Below, one piece after another: positions 33,178 through 42,629 of a stretch of DNA of 64,000 nucleotides; positions within the stretch are counted from its first letter, which is position 1, and every line of letters begins with the position of its first letter. A program made the translations under genes and the position numbers. The DNA comes from an uncultured Prevotella sp. (GTDB taxonomy: Bacteria > Bacteroidota > Bacteroidia > Bacteroidales > Bacteroidaceae): NCBI GenBank assembly GCA_900315635.1, contig OMZV01000005.1, positions 1 to 64,000 of the forward strand. Direction: 5' to 3'. The notes below the pieces were generated by a model that was not told the DNA's origin, made no database searches, and worked only from the letters and a program-made list of their open reading frames with translations.

Positions 33178-34623
33178 TTCTTCAAGTCCCAGCGACTTCG
33201 CCTTTTCCTTAAGGAGCTTCATCAACGGCTCACGCTCATTAGGGACTTTATTGTCAAGGACAGCATCCTTAAGAGTCTGCTTCAGCTGTCCGACAACACG
33301 CGAAGGCTTAAGATGGAACATCTCCATAATCTCATTGCCATCGATACAAGGCTGAAGAAGCCGTTTATAGTCCTTCTCCTTAAGGTCGGTCAGCTTCTCA
33401 CGAACCATTCGGAAGTTCTCACGGAAGCGTTTCTTGCGTGCCTCATTCTTACTTGTAATATCAGCCTCACAGAGAGTCATAAGATCGTCGATGTCATCTC
33501 CGGCGTCATTCATCAATCGGCGGACGGCAGAATCAGTCACCTCATCATCGGCAATGGCGATAGGACGCATGTGCAGGTCGACAAGTTTCTGTACATACTT
33601 CATCTTTGAATCCAGTGGCAGCTTCATTCTGCGGAATATGCCCGGAATCATCTTTGCGCCGATAATATTATGATTATGGAATGTCCAGCCGATAGCCGGG
33701 TCCCACCGTTTGCTCTTTGTCTTGCCGATGTCATGGAACAAAGCTGCCCAGCGAAGCCAGATATTGGGTGTTGAAGAATTATCCTTTTCCTGTGCCTTAC
33801 AGACATTATCGAGGACTTCAAGAGTGTGATAGAAGTTGTTCTTGTGAGCCTTGCCGTTCTTCGTCTCGACAATATCGAGTGCCGAAAGTTCAGGAATGAT
33901 ATGCTGGAGTAGTCCTGCACGCTGCAAGTCGACGAATCCTTTGCTCGGTCGTGGACACATCATTATCTTGTTTAGCTCGTCGACAATACGCTCGCCACTG
34001 ACAATCTCTATCCGGTCGGCATCACGGACAAGAGCGTCGAAAGTCTCATCATCGATGAAGAAATTAAGCTGTGTGGCAAACCTGATGCAACGCATCATGC
34101 GAAGTGGGTCGTCGGAGAATGTTATCTCCGGGTCGAGAGGCGTGCGGATAATGCCGTCCCAAAGGTCGTCGACTCCATCGAACGGGTCGACAAGCTCGCC
34201 GAAGCGGTCGTGGTTCAGGCATATTGCCATAGCATTGATAGTGAAGTCACGGCGGTTCTGGTCGTCCTCAAGGGTTCCGTCTTCGACTATCGGCTTGCGG
34301 CTGTCGTGGCTGTAGCTTTCCTTTCTAGCACCGACAAATTCCACTTCATGGCCTTTGTATTTCACCTGTGCCGTGCCAAAGTTGCGGAACACCGACAGAT
34401 GGGCTTTCTTGCCAAGCTCATTCTTCAGTTCTGACGCTACCTGAATGCCACTGCCAACAACGACTACATCAATGTCATTGGACGGACGTTCGAGAAACAG
34501 GTCACGCACATAACCGCCTACAACATAGCACTCTAGACCAAGTTTGTCGGCAGCTTTCGAAATTAAATGGAATATATCTTTATCAAGGAGTTCCGCCAGT
34601 TGGGCGTCGGATAAATCTCTCAT
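33172..34623 (-). CDS. cca: CCA tRNA nucleotidyltransferase (HD-domain type)
   Basis: A 483-residue class II nucleotidyltransferase that adds or repairs the 3' CCA of tRNAs. The catalytic head has GGYVRD (36-41) with DID (50-52), and later RRDFTINAMA and RCIRFATQLNFFID. An HD phosphohydrolase domain follows (ALFHDIGKTKSKR), as in PolyA/CCA enzymes of Bacteroidetes. This organism needs it because its tRNA genes lack encoded CCA. It stands alone; an AT-rich repeat abuts the stop codon. Confidence 0.93.
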   Translation of the reverse strand: MRDLSDAQLAELLDKDIFHLISKAADKLGLECYVVGGYVRDLFLERPSNDIDVVVVGSGIQVASELKNELGKKAHLSVFRNFGTAQVKYKGHEVEFVGARKESYSHDSRKPIVEDGTLEDDQNRRDFTINAMAICLNHDRFGELVDPFDGVDDLWDGIIRTPLDPEITFSDDPLRMMRCIRFATQLNFFIDDETFDALVRDADRIEIVSGERIVDELNKIMMCPRPSKGFVDLQRAGLLQHIIPELSALDIVETKNGKAHKNNFYHTLEVLDNVCKAQEKDNSSTPNIWLRWAALFHDIGKTKSKRWDPAIGWTFHNHNIIGAKMIPGIFRRMKLPLDSKMKYVQKLVDLHMRPIAIADDEVTDSAVRRLMNDAGDDIDDLMTLCEADITSKNEARKKRFRENFRMVREKLTDLKEKDYKRLLQPCIDGNEIMEMFHLKPSRVVGQLKQTLKDAVLDNKVPNEREPLMKLLKEKAKSLGLEER

Positions 34624-34757
34624 TACGTTAATTCATTTTGGAGTGCAAAGGTAATCAAAACAATTGATAATTGAAAATGGATAATTGAAAATTACCAAGG
34701 CGAGCCGATTTTACATATATTTTACTGCTTAATTTTTGATAATCCAAGTAAATTCCG

Positions 34758-34766
34758 TATTTTTGC
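34758..34766 (+). promoter_or_regulatory. -7 element upstream of the DUF1599 operon
   Basis: TATTTTTGC, 22 bases before the DUF1599 start, matches TAnnTTTG. Confidence 0.5.
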
Positions 34767-34788
34767 AAAAAATATATCTATTGCAACA

Positions 34789-35346
34789 ATGTCATTGGAC
34801 ACTACAAAAACAGATAAGGAATTCAAGGAAGCTATGGCTGAATGCCGTGACATGTTCGCCAAGAAGCTGAAAGACTACAGCGCTTCATGGCGGATAATGC
34901 GTCCGTCGACACTCACCGACCAGCTGTTCATCAAGGCTAAGAACATCCGTTCGTTTGAGATTTCGGGCGAGAGCCGGGTCGGCGACAGCGTCAAGTCGGA
35001 TTTCATGGCTCTGATAAACTACGGAATCATTGGACTGATTCAACTGGAGAAAGGCTTTTCCGACCGTGTGGACATCGATTCCGACGAAGCTCTCGCCCTG
35101 TATGACAAGTTCGCCAAAGAATCGTACGAGCTTATGCTTAAGAAGAACCACGACTACGGCGAGGCTTGGCGCGACATGAGAGTCAGCTCATACACCGACT
35201 TTATTTTGACCAAGATCGAGAGAATAAAGGAGATCGAGGACCATAACGGCAAGACTTTGGTAAGCGAGGGAATCGCCTCGAACTATATGGACATTATCAA
35301 CTATGCCGTTTTCGGCGTGATAAGGGAAACCGAGGAAGGAAAATAA
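34789..35346 (+). CDS. DUF1599 protein with two tandem domain copies
   Basis: A 185-residue protein of unknown function. Two similar halves can be aligned: [20 protein letters not shown] (about 25-44) with [20 protein letters not shown] (about 117-136), each followed by a Kxx[15 protein letters not shown] helix and a [26 protein letters not shown] helix. This is the DUF1599 repeat. It is the first gene of a block (DoxX-like, tpiA, SPOR, folE) whose order I recall as conserved in Bacteroides. The next gene starts one base after its stop. Confidence 0.88.
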   Translation: MSLDTTKTDKEFKEAMAECRDMFAKKLKDYSASWRIMRPSTLTDQLFIKAKNIRSFEISGESRVGDSVKSDFMALINYGIIGLIQLEKGFSDRVDIDSDEALALYDKFAKESYELMLKKNHDYGEAWRDMRVSSYTDFILTKIERIKEIEDHNGKTLVSEGIASNYMDIINYAVFGVIRETEEGK

Positions 35347-35347
35347 A

Positions 35348-37444
35348 GTGAGCATCGGAAAGAAAGCTGTCGGCATAGTCGTAAACATTTCACGGTTTAT
35401 CCTTGGACTGGTATTTGTGTTCTCGGGTTACGTCAAGGCTATCGACCCTACCGGAACACAGTACAAGATTGAGGACTATATGGAAGCCGTGGGGTTGGCA
35501 GGCGTGCTGCCCGACTACATCACGATGACGGTTGCCATCCTTCTTTCGGCATTGGAGTTCTCGCTGGGAATATTCATGCTACTGGCTATCCGGCGTCGTC
35601 AGGTTTCGCGGATCATGCTGGCGTTCATGATTGTTATGACGCTCATAACCGTGTGGCTGGCGCTGTTCAACCCCGTCAAGGACTGCGGTTGCTTCGGCGA
35701 TGCCATTCATCTGACCAACTGGCAGACTCTCGGAAAGAACATTGTGCTGCTTGCGGCATCGGCTATAGTTGCCCGGTGGCCGCTGAAGATGGTGAGGTTC
35801 ATTTCCAAGCCGAACCAGTGGATAGCGATAAACTTCACGATTCTGTTCATAATCATCAGTTCGTTGTATAGTCTTTATCATCTTCCGCAGTTCGATTTCC
35901 GTCCATACCACATCGGGGTGAACATCAAAAAAGGAATGGAAATTCCACCCGGAGCCAAGCAACCGAAGTTCAAGACGACATATATCCTCGAAAAAAACGG
36001 TGTCAGAAAGGAATTCGATGAGAACAACTACCCGTTCAATGATACCGCATGGGTGCTGAAAGACCCAGACAAGGATGTCAAGACAGTGGAAGTGGAGAAG
36101 GGCTATGAGCCGCCAATCCATGATTTTTCCATCACGAACGACGCAACAGGTGAGGATATTACGGATTCGGTTCTGTCGGCAAAGGGATATACCTTTCTGT
36201 TGATTTCGCCTTATCTGGAGAAGGCTGACGACTCAGACTTCGGCGACTTGGACCAGATTTACGAGTATGCTGAGGAGAATGGATACCATTTCTATGGGCT
36301 GACAGCCAGCAACAAGGATGGCGTTGACCACTGGCGTGACATCACCGGAGCCGAATATCCGTTCTATATAACCGACGGAACGACTCTTGAGACAATAATA
36401 AGAAGTAATCCGGGATTGCTGCTCCTTAAGGACGGAACAATCATAAGGAAATGGAGTCACAACGACCTTCCGACGGCTGACGAGCTGAACGGGCGGCTGG
36501 AGAAACTTGAAATTGGACAAATGGAAGAAGACTCTGTACCAAGAAAGATTACAAGTGTCCTTCTTTGGTTCTTCCTTCCATTGCTTCTTCTGATACTGGC
36601 TGACAGGCTTTGGGCCTGGACTAAATGGGTGAAAAAGAAAGAAACATCTAACAAGTTTTATCAACTAATAAACAAAAAGAACATGAGAAAGAAAATTGTA
36701 GCAGGCAACTGGAAAATGAACATGAACCTGCAAGACGGAGTGGCTCTCGCAAAGGAAATCAACGAGACTCTGAAGGCAGACAAGCCAAACTGTGGTGTTA
36801 TTATCTGTACACCGTTCATCCACCTCGCTAGCGTAGCACAGGTTATCGACCAGAACGTTGTTGCTCTTGGTGCTGAGAACTGCGCCGACAAGGAAAAGGG
36901 TGCTTACACAGGTGAGGTAAGCGCTGAGATGGTTAAGTCGACAGGTGCGCAGTATGTTATCCTTGGTCACTCTGAGCGTCGTCAGTACTATCATGAGACA
37001 GCCGAGATCCTGAAGGACAAGGTTCAGCTTGCTCTGAAGAATGGTCTTAAGGTTATTTTCTGCTGCGGTGAGACTCTCGAGGAGCGTGAGGCAAACAAGC
37101 AGAATGAGGTTGTTAAGGCTGAGCTCGACGGTAGCGTATTCAACCTGAGCGCTGATGAGTGGAAGAACATCGTCCTCGCTTACGAGCCAATCTGGGCTAT
37201 CGGCACAGGCAAGACCGCTACTGCTGACCAGGCTGAGGAGATGCTTGCTTACATCCGTTCTATCGTTGCCGACAAGTATGGCAAGGAAGCTGCTGAGGAC
37301 ACAACTATCCTCTATGGCGGAAGCTGCAAGCCGGGCAATGCTCCTGAGCTGTTTGCTAAGCCTGACATCGACGGTGGCCTTATCGGTGGCGCTTCTCTGA
37401 AGGCTGCTGACTTCAAGGGTATCATCGACGCTTGGAAGAAGTAA
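35348..37444 (+). CDS. In-frame fusion: DoxX/MauE-like membrane protein with triosephosphate isomerase
   Basis: One uninterrupted 698-codon frame. Residues 1-445 are a BT_3928-like protein: four N-terminal membrane helices with the KDCGCFGD motif of MauE/DoxX relatives (about 111-118), a large extracytoplasmic thioredoxin-like domain, and a last membrane helix ([19 protein letters not shown]) followed by a basic stretch. Residues 446-698 are a complete TIM. In Bacteroides these are separate neighbours. The linker ([16 protein letters not shown]) reads through what looks like intergenic DNA with stops only in other frames. It starts with GTG, 1 base after the DUF1599 stop. It may be a real fusion, or two proteins with internal initiation. 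Confidence 0.85.
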   Translation: MSIGKKAVGIVVNISRFILGLVFVFSGYVKAIDPTGTQYKIEDYMEAVGLAGVLPDYITMTVAILLSALEFSLGIFMLLAIRRRQVSRIMLAFMIVMTLITVWLALFNPVKDCGCFGDAIHLTNWQTLGKNIVLLAASAIVARWPLKMVRFISKPNQWIAINFTILFIIISSLYSLYHLPQFDFRPYHIGVNIKKGMEIPPGAKQPKFKTTYILEKNGVRKEFDENNYPFNDTAWVLKDPDKDVKTVEVEKGYEPPIHDFSITNDATGEDITDSVLSAKGYTFLLISPYLEKADDSDFGDLDQIYEYAEENGYHFYGLTASNKDGVDHWRDITGAEYPFYITDGTTLETIIRSNPGLLLLKDGTIIRKWSHNDLPTADELNGRLEKLEIGQMEEDSVPRKITSVLLWFFLPLLLLILADRLWAWTKWVKKKETSNKFYQLINKKNMRKKIVAGNWKMNMNLQDGVALAKEINETLKADKPNCGVIICTPFIHLASVAQVIDQNVVALGAENCADKEKGAYTGEVSAEMVKSTGAQYVILGHSERRQYYHETAEILKDKVQLALKNGLKVIFCCGETLEEREANKQNEVVKAELDGSVFNLSADEWKNIVLAYEPIWAIGTGKTATADQAEEMLAYIRSIVADKYGKEAAEDTTILYGGSCKPGNAPELFAKPDIDGGLIGGASLKAADFKGIIDAWKK
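36683..37444 (+). CDS. tpiA: Triosephosphate isomerase (possible internal start within the fused frame)
   Basis: A 253-residue complete TIM barrel interconverting glyceraldehyde-3-phosphate and dihydroxyacetone phosphate. Catalytic residues are Lys11 (GNWKMN), His96 (LGHSERR) and the Glu in [12 protein letters not shown]; the phosphate loop [11 protein letters not shown] and the end [10 protein letters not shown] are present. The ATG at 36683 follows an A-rich leader (AATAAACAAAAAGAAC), the usual form before highly expressed Bacteroidetes genes, and codon use shifts here to favoured codons such as GCT and GGT. Separate synthesis from this ATG is therefore likely even though the frame is open upstream. 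Confidence 0.85.
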   Translation: MRKKIVAGNWKMNMNLQDGVALAKEINETLKADKPNCGVIICTPFIHLASVAQVIDQNVVALGAENCADKEKGAYTGEVSAEMVKSTGAQYVILGHSERRQYYHETAEILKDKVQLALKNGLKVIFCCGETLEEREANKQNEVVKAELDGSVFNLSADEWKNIVLAYEPIWAIGTGKTATADQAEEMLAYIRSIVADKYGKEAAEDTTILYGGSCKPGNAPELFAKPDIDGGLIGGASLKAADFKGIIDAWKK

Positions 37445-37454
37445 TAAACTAAGA

Positions 37455-38057
37455 ATGAGAAAGTTATTATTCATAATAGCCTTCACAATAGTCGCACTGT
37501 TGCCGGCTGGCGCTCAGTCAGTCGGCCACGGTGCTGATATTGACGCCCAAATAAATGGCAAGGCTACGACAAGACAGAACAAGAAGCCTGCCGCTGAACC
37601 GCACAAAGCTCCGACGCCGCCTCCGGCTCCATCAACACCGGATGTCTCTACATCGAACCGACGGATGAAGATGGTTCTCCGAAAGATTAAAGTCCGCAAG
37701 AAGACTCCCGAGGAACTGGCTGAGACCAAGACAAAGGTCACGATGGGCATTCATCACGAGCAGGGCTTCCGCATTCAGGTGTATTCGGGTGGCAACACAC
37801 GCATAGCCCGGCAGGAAGCTGAGCGTGCAGGACAGAAGGTTAAGTCCGTACTCCCTACCCAACCGGTGTATGTTCACTTCTACAGTCCCAGATGGAGTTG
37901 CCGTGTCGGAAACTTCCGGACATACAACTCGGCATTGGGTGCCCTGAGACAAATCCGCAAAGTAGGCTATAAGGGAGCAATAATCATACGTTCCGTCATC
38001 ACGGTTAAGGACGTTGAATATGTCGATGATGACACAATGATTGATGACGGCGAGTAA
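37455..38057 (+). CDS. SPOR domain protein
   Basis: A 200-residue exported protein: signal peptide 1-20 (AQS cleavage), a Pro/Ala-rich linker (PHKAPTPPPAPSTPD), a basic helix and a C-terminal SPOR domain (about 112-190: GFRIQVYSGGNTRIARQEAE, WSCRVGNFRTYNSALGALRQ). SPOR domains bind denuded peptidoglycan at division sites. It lies 10 bases after tpiA and 18 before folE, so it is probably in the same operon. Confidence 0.9.
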   Translation: MRKLLFIIAFTIVALLPAGAQSVGHGADIDAQINGKATTRQNKKPAAEPHKAPTPPPAPSTPDVSTSNRRMKMVLRKIKVRKKTPEELAETKTKVTMGIHHEQGFRIQVYSGGNTRIARQEAERAGQKVKSVLPTQPVYVHFYSPRWSCRVGNFRTYNSALGALRQIRKVGYKGAIIIRSVITVKDVEYVDDDTMIDDGE

Positions 38058-38075
38058 GAATCTTACTATAAAACA

Positions 38076-38669
38076 ATGAATCCAGAAACAGAATTCCGCG
38101 ACGGTCTCGATGAACTCGCGGCTCACTACAAAAGCATTCTTTCCATACTAGGAGAAGACCCGGAACGAGAGGGACTGCAAAAGACCCCTATGCGTGTTGC
38201 AAAGGCAATGCAGATACTCACCCGTGGATATACTCAAGACCCTAGGAAGGTGCTGACCGATGCTCTCTTCGAGGAGAAGTACAATCAGATGGTTATCGTT
38301 AAGGACATCGACTTCTTCTCTATGTGCGAGCACCACATACTTCCTTTCTATGGCAAAGTACACGTTGCTTATATTCCTAACGGCTATATCACAGGGCTAA
38401 GCAAGATCGCCCGCGTTGTCGATATATTCTCCCATCGGCTTCAAGTACAGGAGCGTTTAACCGAGCAGATAATGGAATGCATCAATGACACACTGAAGCC
38501 TCAGGGCGTAATGGTTGTCATTGAGGCGAAACACATGTGCATGCAGATGCGTGGAGTCGAGAAACAGAATTCTATAACGACCACTAGTGCCTACAGCGGG
38601 GTATTTGAATCGCTCAAGACCCGCAATGAATTCATGAATCTTTTAAGGGGAGAAAGCAAGAGGATATAG
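38076..38669 (+). CDS. folE: GTP cyclohydrolase I
   Basis: A 197-residue enzyme making 7,8-dihydroneopterin triphosphate from GTP, the first step of folate synthesis. Zinc ligands lie in MCEHHILPF (Cys84, His87) and HMCMQMRG (about Cys155). The conserved [18 protein letters not shown] and [12 protein letters not shown] segments are present. Length and motifs fit type IA. Confidence 0.96.
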   Translation: MNPETEFRDGLDELAAHYKSILSILGEDPEREGLQKTPMRVAKAMQILTRGYTQDPRKVLTDALFEEKYNQMVIVKDIDFFSMCEHHILPFYGKVHVAYIPNGYITGLSKIARVVDIFSHRLQVQERLTEQIMECINDTLKPQGVMVVIEAKHMCMQMRGVEKQNSITTTSAYSGVFESLKTRNEFMNLLRGESKRI

Positions 38670-38718
38670 GCAATCATAATCTTAAATTTATTATATTGAA
38701 TTTTGTATTATAGGAAAG

Positions 38719-39486
38719 ATGAAGTTTATTTCTTGGAACGTAAACGGTCTTAGAGCCGTAGTTAAGAAAGGATTCGAGGAGACTTTCCTCAACCTTGACG
38801 CCGATTTCTTCTGTTTGCAAGAGACAAAGATGCAGGAAGGACAGCTCGATCTGGCATTCCCCGGCTATGAGTCTTACTGGAACTATGCCGACCGTAAGGG
38901 CTATTCCGGTACTGCCATTTATACTAAACATCATCCGCTTTCTGTCAACTACGGCATCGGAATTGATGAGCACGACCACGAAGGACGTGTCATTACATTA
39001 GAGATGACAGACTTTTATCTAGTTTGCGTCTACACGCCGAACTCCCAGAATGCAGAAGAGAAGGGCGGAATGCCACGCCGTCTGGACTACCGTATGCAAT
39101 GGGAGACCGACTTCCAAGCTTACCTTCATAAGCTCGATGAGAAGAAGCCGGTAATAGCTTGTGGTGATATGAACGTTGCCCATGAGGAGATTGATATTAA
39201 GAATCCTAAGAGCAACCACAAGAATGCGGGCTTCACCGATGCCGAGCGAGAGAAGATGACACAACTTCTCAACAATGGATTTACCGATACTTTCCGTACA
39301 CTCTACCCCGAACAAGTAACTTACAGCTGGTGGTCTTACCGCTTCCATGCCCGCGAAAAGAATGCAGGTTGGCGCATTGATTACTTCCTTATCAGTAATC
39401 GTCTGCGTGACCGGCTACAAGACGCAAAGATACTAACCGACATTATGGGCAGCGACCATTGCCCAGTTGAACTCGACTTGAAGTAA
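38719..39486 (+). CDS. xth: Exodeoxyribonuclease III / AP endonuclease
   Basis: A 255-residue member of the exonuclease III family for base-excision repair. It has SWNVNGLRAV (about 5-14), LQETKMQ with the metal-binding Glu, the GDMNVAHEEIDIKNPK segment with the catalytic Asp/Asn, and the C-terminal GSDHCPVEL. It lies 49 bases after folE and may be read from the same transcript. A 22-bp tandem repeat array starts 15-20 bases after its stop. Confidence 0.95.
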   Translation: MKFISWNVNGLRAVVKKGFEETFLNLDADFFCLQETKMQEGQLDLAFPGYESYWNYADRKGYSGTAIYTKHHPLSVNYGIGIDEHDHEGRVITLEMTDFYLVCVYTPNSQNAEEKGGMPRRLDYRMQWETDFQAYLHKLDEKKPVIACGDMNVAHEEIDIKNPKSNHKNAGFTDAEREKMTQLLNNGFTDTFRTLYPEQVTYSWWSYRFHAREKNAGWRIDYFLISNRLRDRLQDAKILTDIMGSDHCPVELDLK

Positions 39487-39499
39487 GGTTAGATTACAA

Positions 39500-39840
39500 A
39501 TAAGACAAGTCTGAACTTCAACAAAAGCAAGGCTGAACTTCAACAAAGGCAAGGCTGAACATCAACAAAAGCAAGGCTGAACTTCAACAAAAGCAAGGCT
39601 GAACTTCAACAAAAGCAAGGCTGAACTTCAACAAAAGCAAGGCTGAACTTCAACAAAAGCCAAGGGTGAACTTCAACAAAAGCAAGGCTGAACTTCAACA
39701 AAAGCAAGGCTGAACTTCAACAAAAGAAGGCTGAACATCAACAAAAGAAGGCTGAACTTCAACAAAAGCAAGGCTGAACTTCAACAAAAGCAAGGCTGAA
39801 CTTCAACAAAAGCGAGGTTGAGTATCAGCATAAGCAAGGT
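39500..39840. repeat. Tandem array of about 14 copies of a 22-bp unit
   Basis: Head-to-tail copies of AAGCAAGGCTGAACTTCAAC(AA), mostly 22 bases, with a few 20- and 24-base variants and single substitutions (GAACATCAAC at copies 3 and 11). No unique spacers separate the copies. The last copy is degenerate. A 22-base unit does not keep a reading frame, so it is not coding. The sequences on both flanks carry AAGTAAGGTT. Confidence 0.92.
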
Positions 39841-39850
39841 CATATTACAA

Positions 39851-39899
39851 TTAAAGTAAGGTTTAACAACATTCGGAGCAAAGTTAAACCTTACTTTAA
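39851..39899. repeat. 17-bp perfect inverted repeat at the end of the array
   Basis: TTAAAGTAAGGTTTAAC (39851-39867) and its exact complement (39883-39899) with a 15-base loop. It could end the xth transcript, though the stem is AT-rich and there is no T-run. Confidence 0.8.
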
Positions 39900-39908
39900 G
39901 TAAACAAT

Positions 39909-39946
39909 AAAAAATCCCCGGGATAACTCCGCTGAGCTCCCGGGGA
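39909..39946 (-). terminator. Terminator of the MORN-like gene
   Basis: On the minus strand TCCCCGGGA-loop-TCCCGGGGA is followed by TTTTTTATTG. It lies about 100 bases past the stop codon of the minus-strand gene. Confidence 0.8.
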
Positions 39947-40047
39947 AGAAAGATTTACTTGAGGTTTATAATCATTACTGCATTACTGAAATGTATAAGG
40001 TATGTCAGAAGTATTGAATTAAGGTAAAGGTTGGACTAATCCGAGCC

Positions 40048-40557
40048 TTACATTATCAGATGCTCATACTCGCTTACCGGTACTTTCTCCATCTTACCGT
40101 TTGCATGAGTAAGCATCAAGTAGTTGTGAACCAACTGACCATAGTTATACTGAGCTACAACAACACTTCCATCGCGAAGCTGAAGAGTCAGATAACCCTG
40201 GCGTTTACCATTCTTGTAGTTGCACTGCCACTTCTCCTTGCCATTAGGATAGTAAGTGATAACCTGGCCATCGAGGACAGTGTTATTGTCGTTGCTCAGG
40301 TCAAGGAACTTATAACCACCTTCCATGCGGATGTTACCATTGAGGTAATAGTCCTGGAAAATATCGCGCTGCTGACCCTTGTAGTCTTCCTTGGCAAACA
40401 AGCGATAGTACTCGGCATCCTCACGATCAGCGACCTTGACGAGCTGGTTGTTATAGTAGACAGTGTCCTGAGACACAACGGTTGTAGTTACATTCTTACG
40501 TGCGAAGCCACAAACTGAAATCATTGCTAATACAGCTATTAAAAGTAACTTCTTCAT
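40048..40557 (-). CDS. Secreted MORN_2-like repeat protein
   Basis: A 169-residue exported protein. The signal peptide is 1-19 (LLLIAVLAMISVCGFA). It contains antitoxin/MORN_2-type repeats: YYLNGNIRMEGGYKF, VITYYPNGKEKWQCNYKNGK and RQGYLTLQLRDGSVV. These short beta-hairpin repeats occur in many Bacteroidetes envelope proteins; the function is unknown. The frame is open to 40701, but the first 48 codons lack homology and a signal peptide starts at the ATG at 40557. Confidence 0.82.
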   Translation of the reverse strand: MKKLLLIAVLAMISVCGFARKNVTTTVVSQDTVYYNNQLVKVADREDAEYYRLFAKEDYKGQQRDIFQDYYLNGNIRMEGGYKFLDLSNDNNTVLDGQVITYYPNGKEKWQCNYKNGKRQGYLTLQLRDGSVVVAQYNYGQLVHNYLMLTHANGKMEKVPVSEYEHLIM

Positions 40558-40934
40558 AATTCTATGTTTTAAATTGTTAGTTAAGTTTCTTTTTCTGACT
40601 GCAAATTTAGTGCATAAATATCTAACCGCCAAACGTTTTAACACTATTTTATAATAAATTTTCGTCAACTTTTGGTTAGAAAGAAACCATATATCTTTCA
40701 ATTTAAAACTGAAAGAAAATCGTGTTTAAACTGACATTTTGATAGTTGACGTATCATTATTTCCTTGTTTTTGGCTTATAAGTTAACATAATGTCATATA
40801 TTCCTTTCTAAAAGATAGCTAAATGTCGATGTTAGCGCACACAAGAACATCTGACATAACAAATTCTAAGCCGTTATTTGTAAACAAACAAGAAAATAAG
40901 AAATAATCAACTAACAATTTGAAACTTTGGACAC

Positions 40935-40977
40935 AAAAAATAAGCCGGTAGCTTATCCAATTCTGTAAACTACCGGC
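40935..40977 (-). terminator. Terminator overlapping the 3' end of the TonB-domain gene
   Basis: On the minus strand GCCGGTAG-loop-CTACCGGC followed by TTATTTTTTG. The stem includes the last codons of the gene (LPVVYRIG stop). The adjoining gap 40558-40934 is AT-rich and shows no gene; it should hold the promoter of the MORN-like gene, which I cannot place. Confidence 0.8.
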
Positions 40978-42074
40978 AGTCTCATATAAGTTCTCACCTT
41001 ATTACCTTTCGATTCAGCAGGAATCCATTTCGGCATAAGCTTCAATACCCTCACCGCCTCACTGTCCAAGCTAGTAGACAGTGGCTCAGCAACTGTAATG
41101 TCACTCAGCGAGCCATCCTTCTCAACGATGAACGAAAGCATAACCCGTCCCTGGCGATGCATAGCCATGTCAACATCCGGGTACTTGACGTTGTCACGAA
41201 GGAAAGCCACCAAGGAGTCATTGCCGCCAGGGTATGAAGCCCTCTTCGTAATATTGTAGGTTACCGAATCAGTAGACAACGAAGTATCGAAGTCGACAGG
41301 GGAAACAATGCTTTCCGTCTTTCTCTTTGGTTTTCCCTTGCCTTGCAGCCAACGGACAAAACCGTGCTTGAAGAATCCGAGCTGATAGAGATTGTTTACT
41401 GAAACCGTCGAGAAGTTGTCATGCTCGAATGGACCGCCCAGTCCCATTACCGCAGCTCCGCCCAACAGAGCGAAGTCCGTCGGTACCTGAGTAAGGTCAA
41501 TGCTTTGCTTGTCGGCATCGTCACAAACGGAATTCTTATCAAGCAAACTCTCGAAAGCCACACGATTGCTCTCGTCAGTGTACTCGGTGAATACCTTATC
41601 AAGATTCCATAGTTCACCGTCGGCAATATTATAGGTAATAAACTTCTTCGTTGCCGATAGTTCCTTACCCTCAGAGTCGGTCTCCTGCCGTTTAAGATAG
41701 AACGAAGCATACCGACCTTTCTCCCACCATAAAGCCTGAAGTTTCACATTAATATAATGGCGGGTAACAGAATCCGGCATACGGTATATCTCAGTTCCCA
41801 ACTTCTTATGGAACTCCGTCCATCCGTCCTGCATTGTCGTCGCGTCAACATCCAGCAAAGTCTTGCAAAGTTCCTTCTGCAGCTCAGGCATACCATCGCC
41901 GTCGAGAGCCACCGGCCATTGCAAGTCAAGGTTGGTGACGGTCACGTCATTGCCATTACGGTAGAGCTTGTTCTCGTCGATATACTTTATAATATTACCC
42001 CGAGCCTGAGCCATAGCCGTCATACAGACACCCACAAGCATCAAGCCCAGGACAAGAATCTTATTTCTCATCAT
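40953..42074 (-). CDS. Secreted protein with a TonB C-terminal domain
   Basis: A 373-residue exported protein: signal peptide 1-22, a DUF3298/RsiV-like middle region (about 95-240, KFITYNIADGELWNLDKVF) and a C-terminal TonB domain (about 285-373: YPGGNDSLVAFLRDNVKYPD, GRVMLSFIVEKDGSLSDITV). Unlike canonical TonB it has a cleavable signal peptide and no anchor helix, so it probably does not energise receptors; such proteins are frequent in Bacteroidetes. Its start is 4 bases from the DUF4251 lipoprotein gene, so the two are cotranscribed. Confidence 0.83.
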   Translation of the reverse strand: MMRNKILVLGLMLVGVCMTAMAQARGNIIKYIDENKLYRNGNDVTVTNLDLQWPVALDGDGMPELQKELCKTLLDVDATTMQDGWTEFHKKLGTEIYRMPDSVTRHYINVKLQALWWEKGRYASFYLKRQETDSEGKELSATKKFITYNIADGELWNLDKVFTEYTDESNRVAFESLLDKNSVCDDADKQSIDLTQVPTDFALLGGAAVMGLGGPFEHDNFSTVSVNNLYQLGFFKHGFVRWLQGKGKPKRKTESIVSPVDFDTSLSTDSVTYNITKRASYPGGNDSLVAFLRDNVKYPDVDMAMHRQGRVMLSFIVEKDGSLSDITVAEPLSTSLDSEAVRVLKLMPKWIPAESKGNKVRTYMRLPVVYRIG

Positions 42075-42078
42075 TATC

Positions 42079-42618
42079 TTATTTAACTCGTTTCAGCGAA
42101 AGTCCCCTCAAGTCCATATCGCCAGAGAACCTGATGAGGTCACGGTAGTTGGTATTAGCACTTATATAGGCAGAGCCATTGTCATACACCTCAACAACGA
42201 AAGTATAGAAATCCTGTGCCGTGTTGCAAGTGATTTTAGCCCTCCACATATTCGGCTTTACCTTTTCGACTGTGTAGCTGTTGATTCGGGTAATGAAATG
42301 GAAGCCCATTGCACTGCCGTAAGGAACATTATATCCACGTCCGATATATGGCAGGACAGAACCTATCGAATCATTGTGCACCTCCAACGCCCAGTCATTA
42401 TCACGCAAATGGAGTGTCGGACCATACGTCGGATCCATCTGGTCGACCAGTATCCTGAAGTCACGGTTCTCCAGTTTACTTTCTACCGTGTTCCTGATTA
42501 CTTTTGCGCTCTCATCCTTCGACAACGGCTTGCCGTCAGTTCCGATAACGGTATTGTCAGTCGTTCCACAACCGATGAGCAACAGAACTCCAATACACAT
42601 TAACAAAAACTTCTTCAT
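42079..42618 (-). CDS. DUF4251 lipoprotein
   Basis: A 179-residue lipoprotein: LLLIGC lipobox (Cys17), then a beta-rich DUF4251 domain with VESKLENRDFRILVDQMDPT, PYIGRGYNVPYGSAMGFHF and VEVYDNGSAYISANTNYRD. The family occurs mainly in Bacteroidetes and has no known function. It is flanked by the TonB-domain gene (4 bases downstream) and an acidic membrane protein gene (11 bases upstream), so a three-gene operon is likely. Confidence 0.85.
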   Translation of the reverse strand: MKKFLLMCIGVLLLIGCGTTDNTVIGTDGKPLSKDESAKVIRNTVESKLENRDFRILVDQMDPTYGPTLHLRDNDWALEVHNDSIGSVLPYIGRGYNVPYGSAMGFHFITRINSYTVEKVKPNMWRAKITCNTAQDFYTFVVEVYDNGSAYISANTNYRDLIRFSGDMDLRGLSLKRVK

Positions 42619-42629
42619 AGTAAATCCTC

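Noticed and set aside
39500-39840. Possible CRISPR array
   Set aside because: Units are contiguous with no unique spacers, 20-24 bp long, and no cas genes are in the window; it is a plain tandem repeat.
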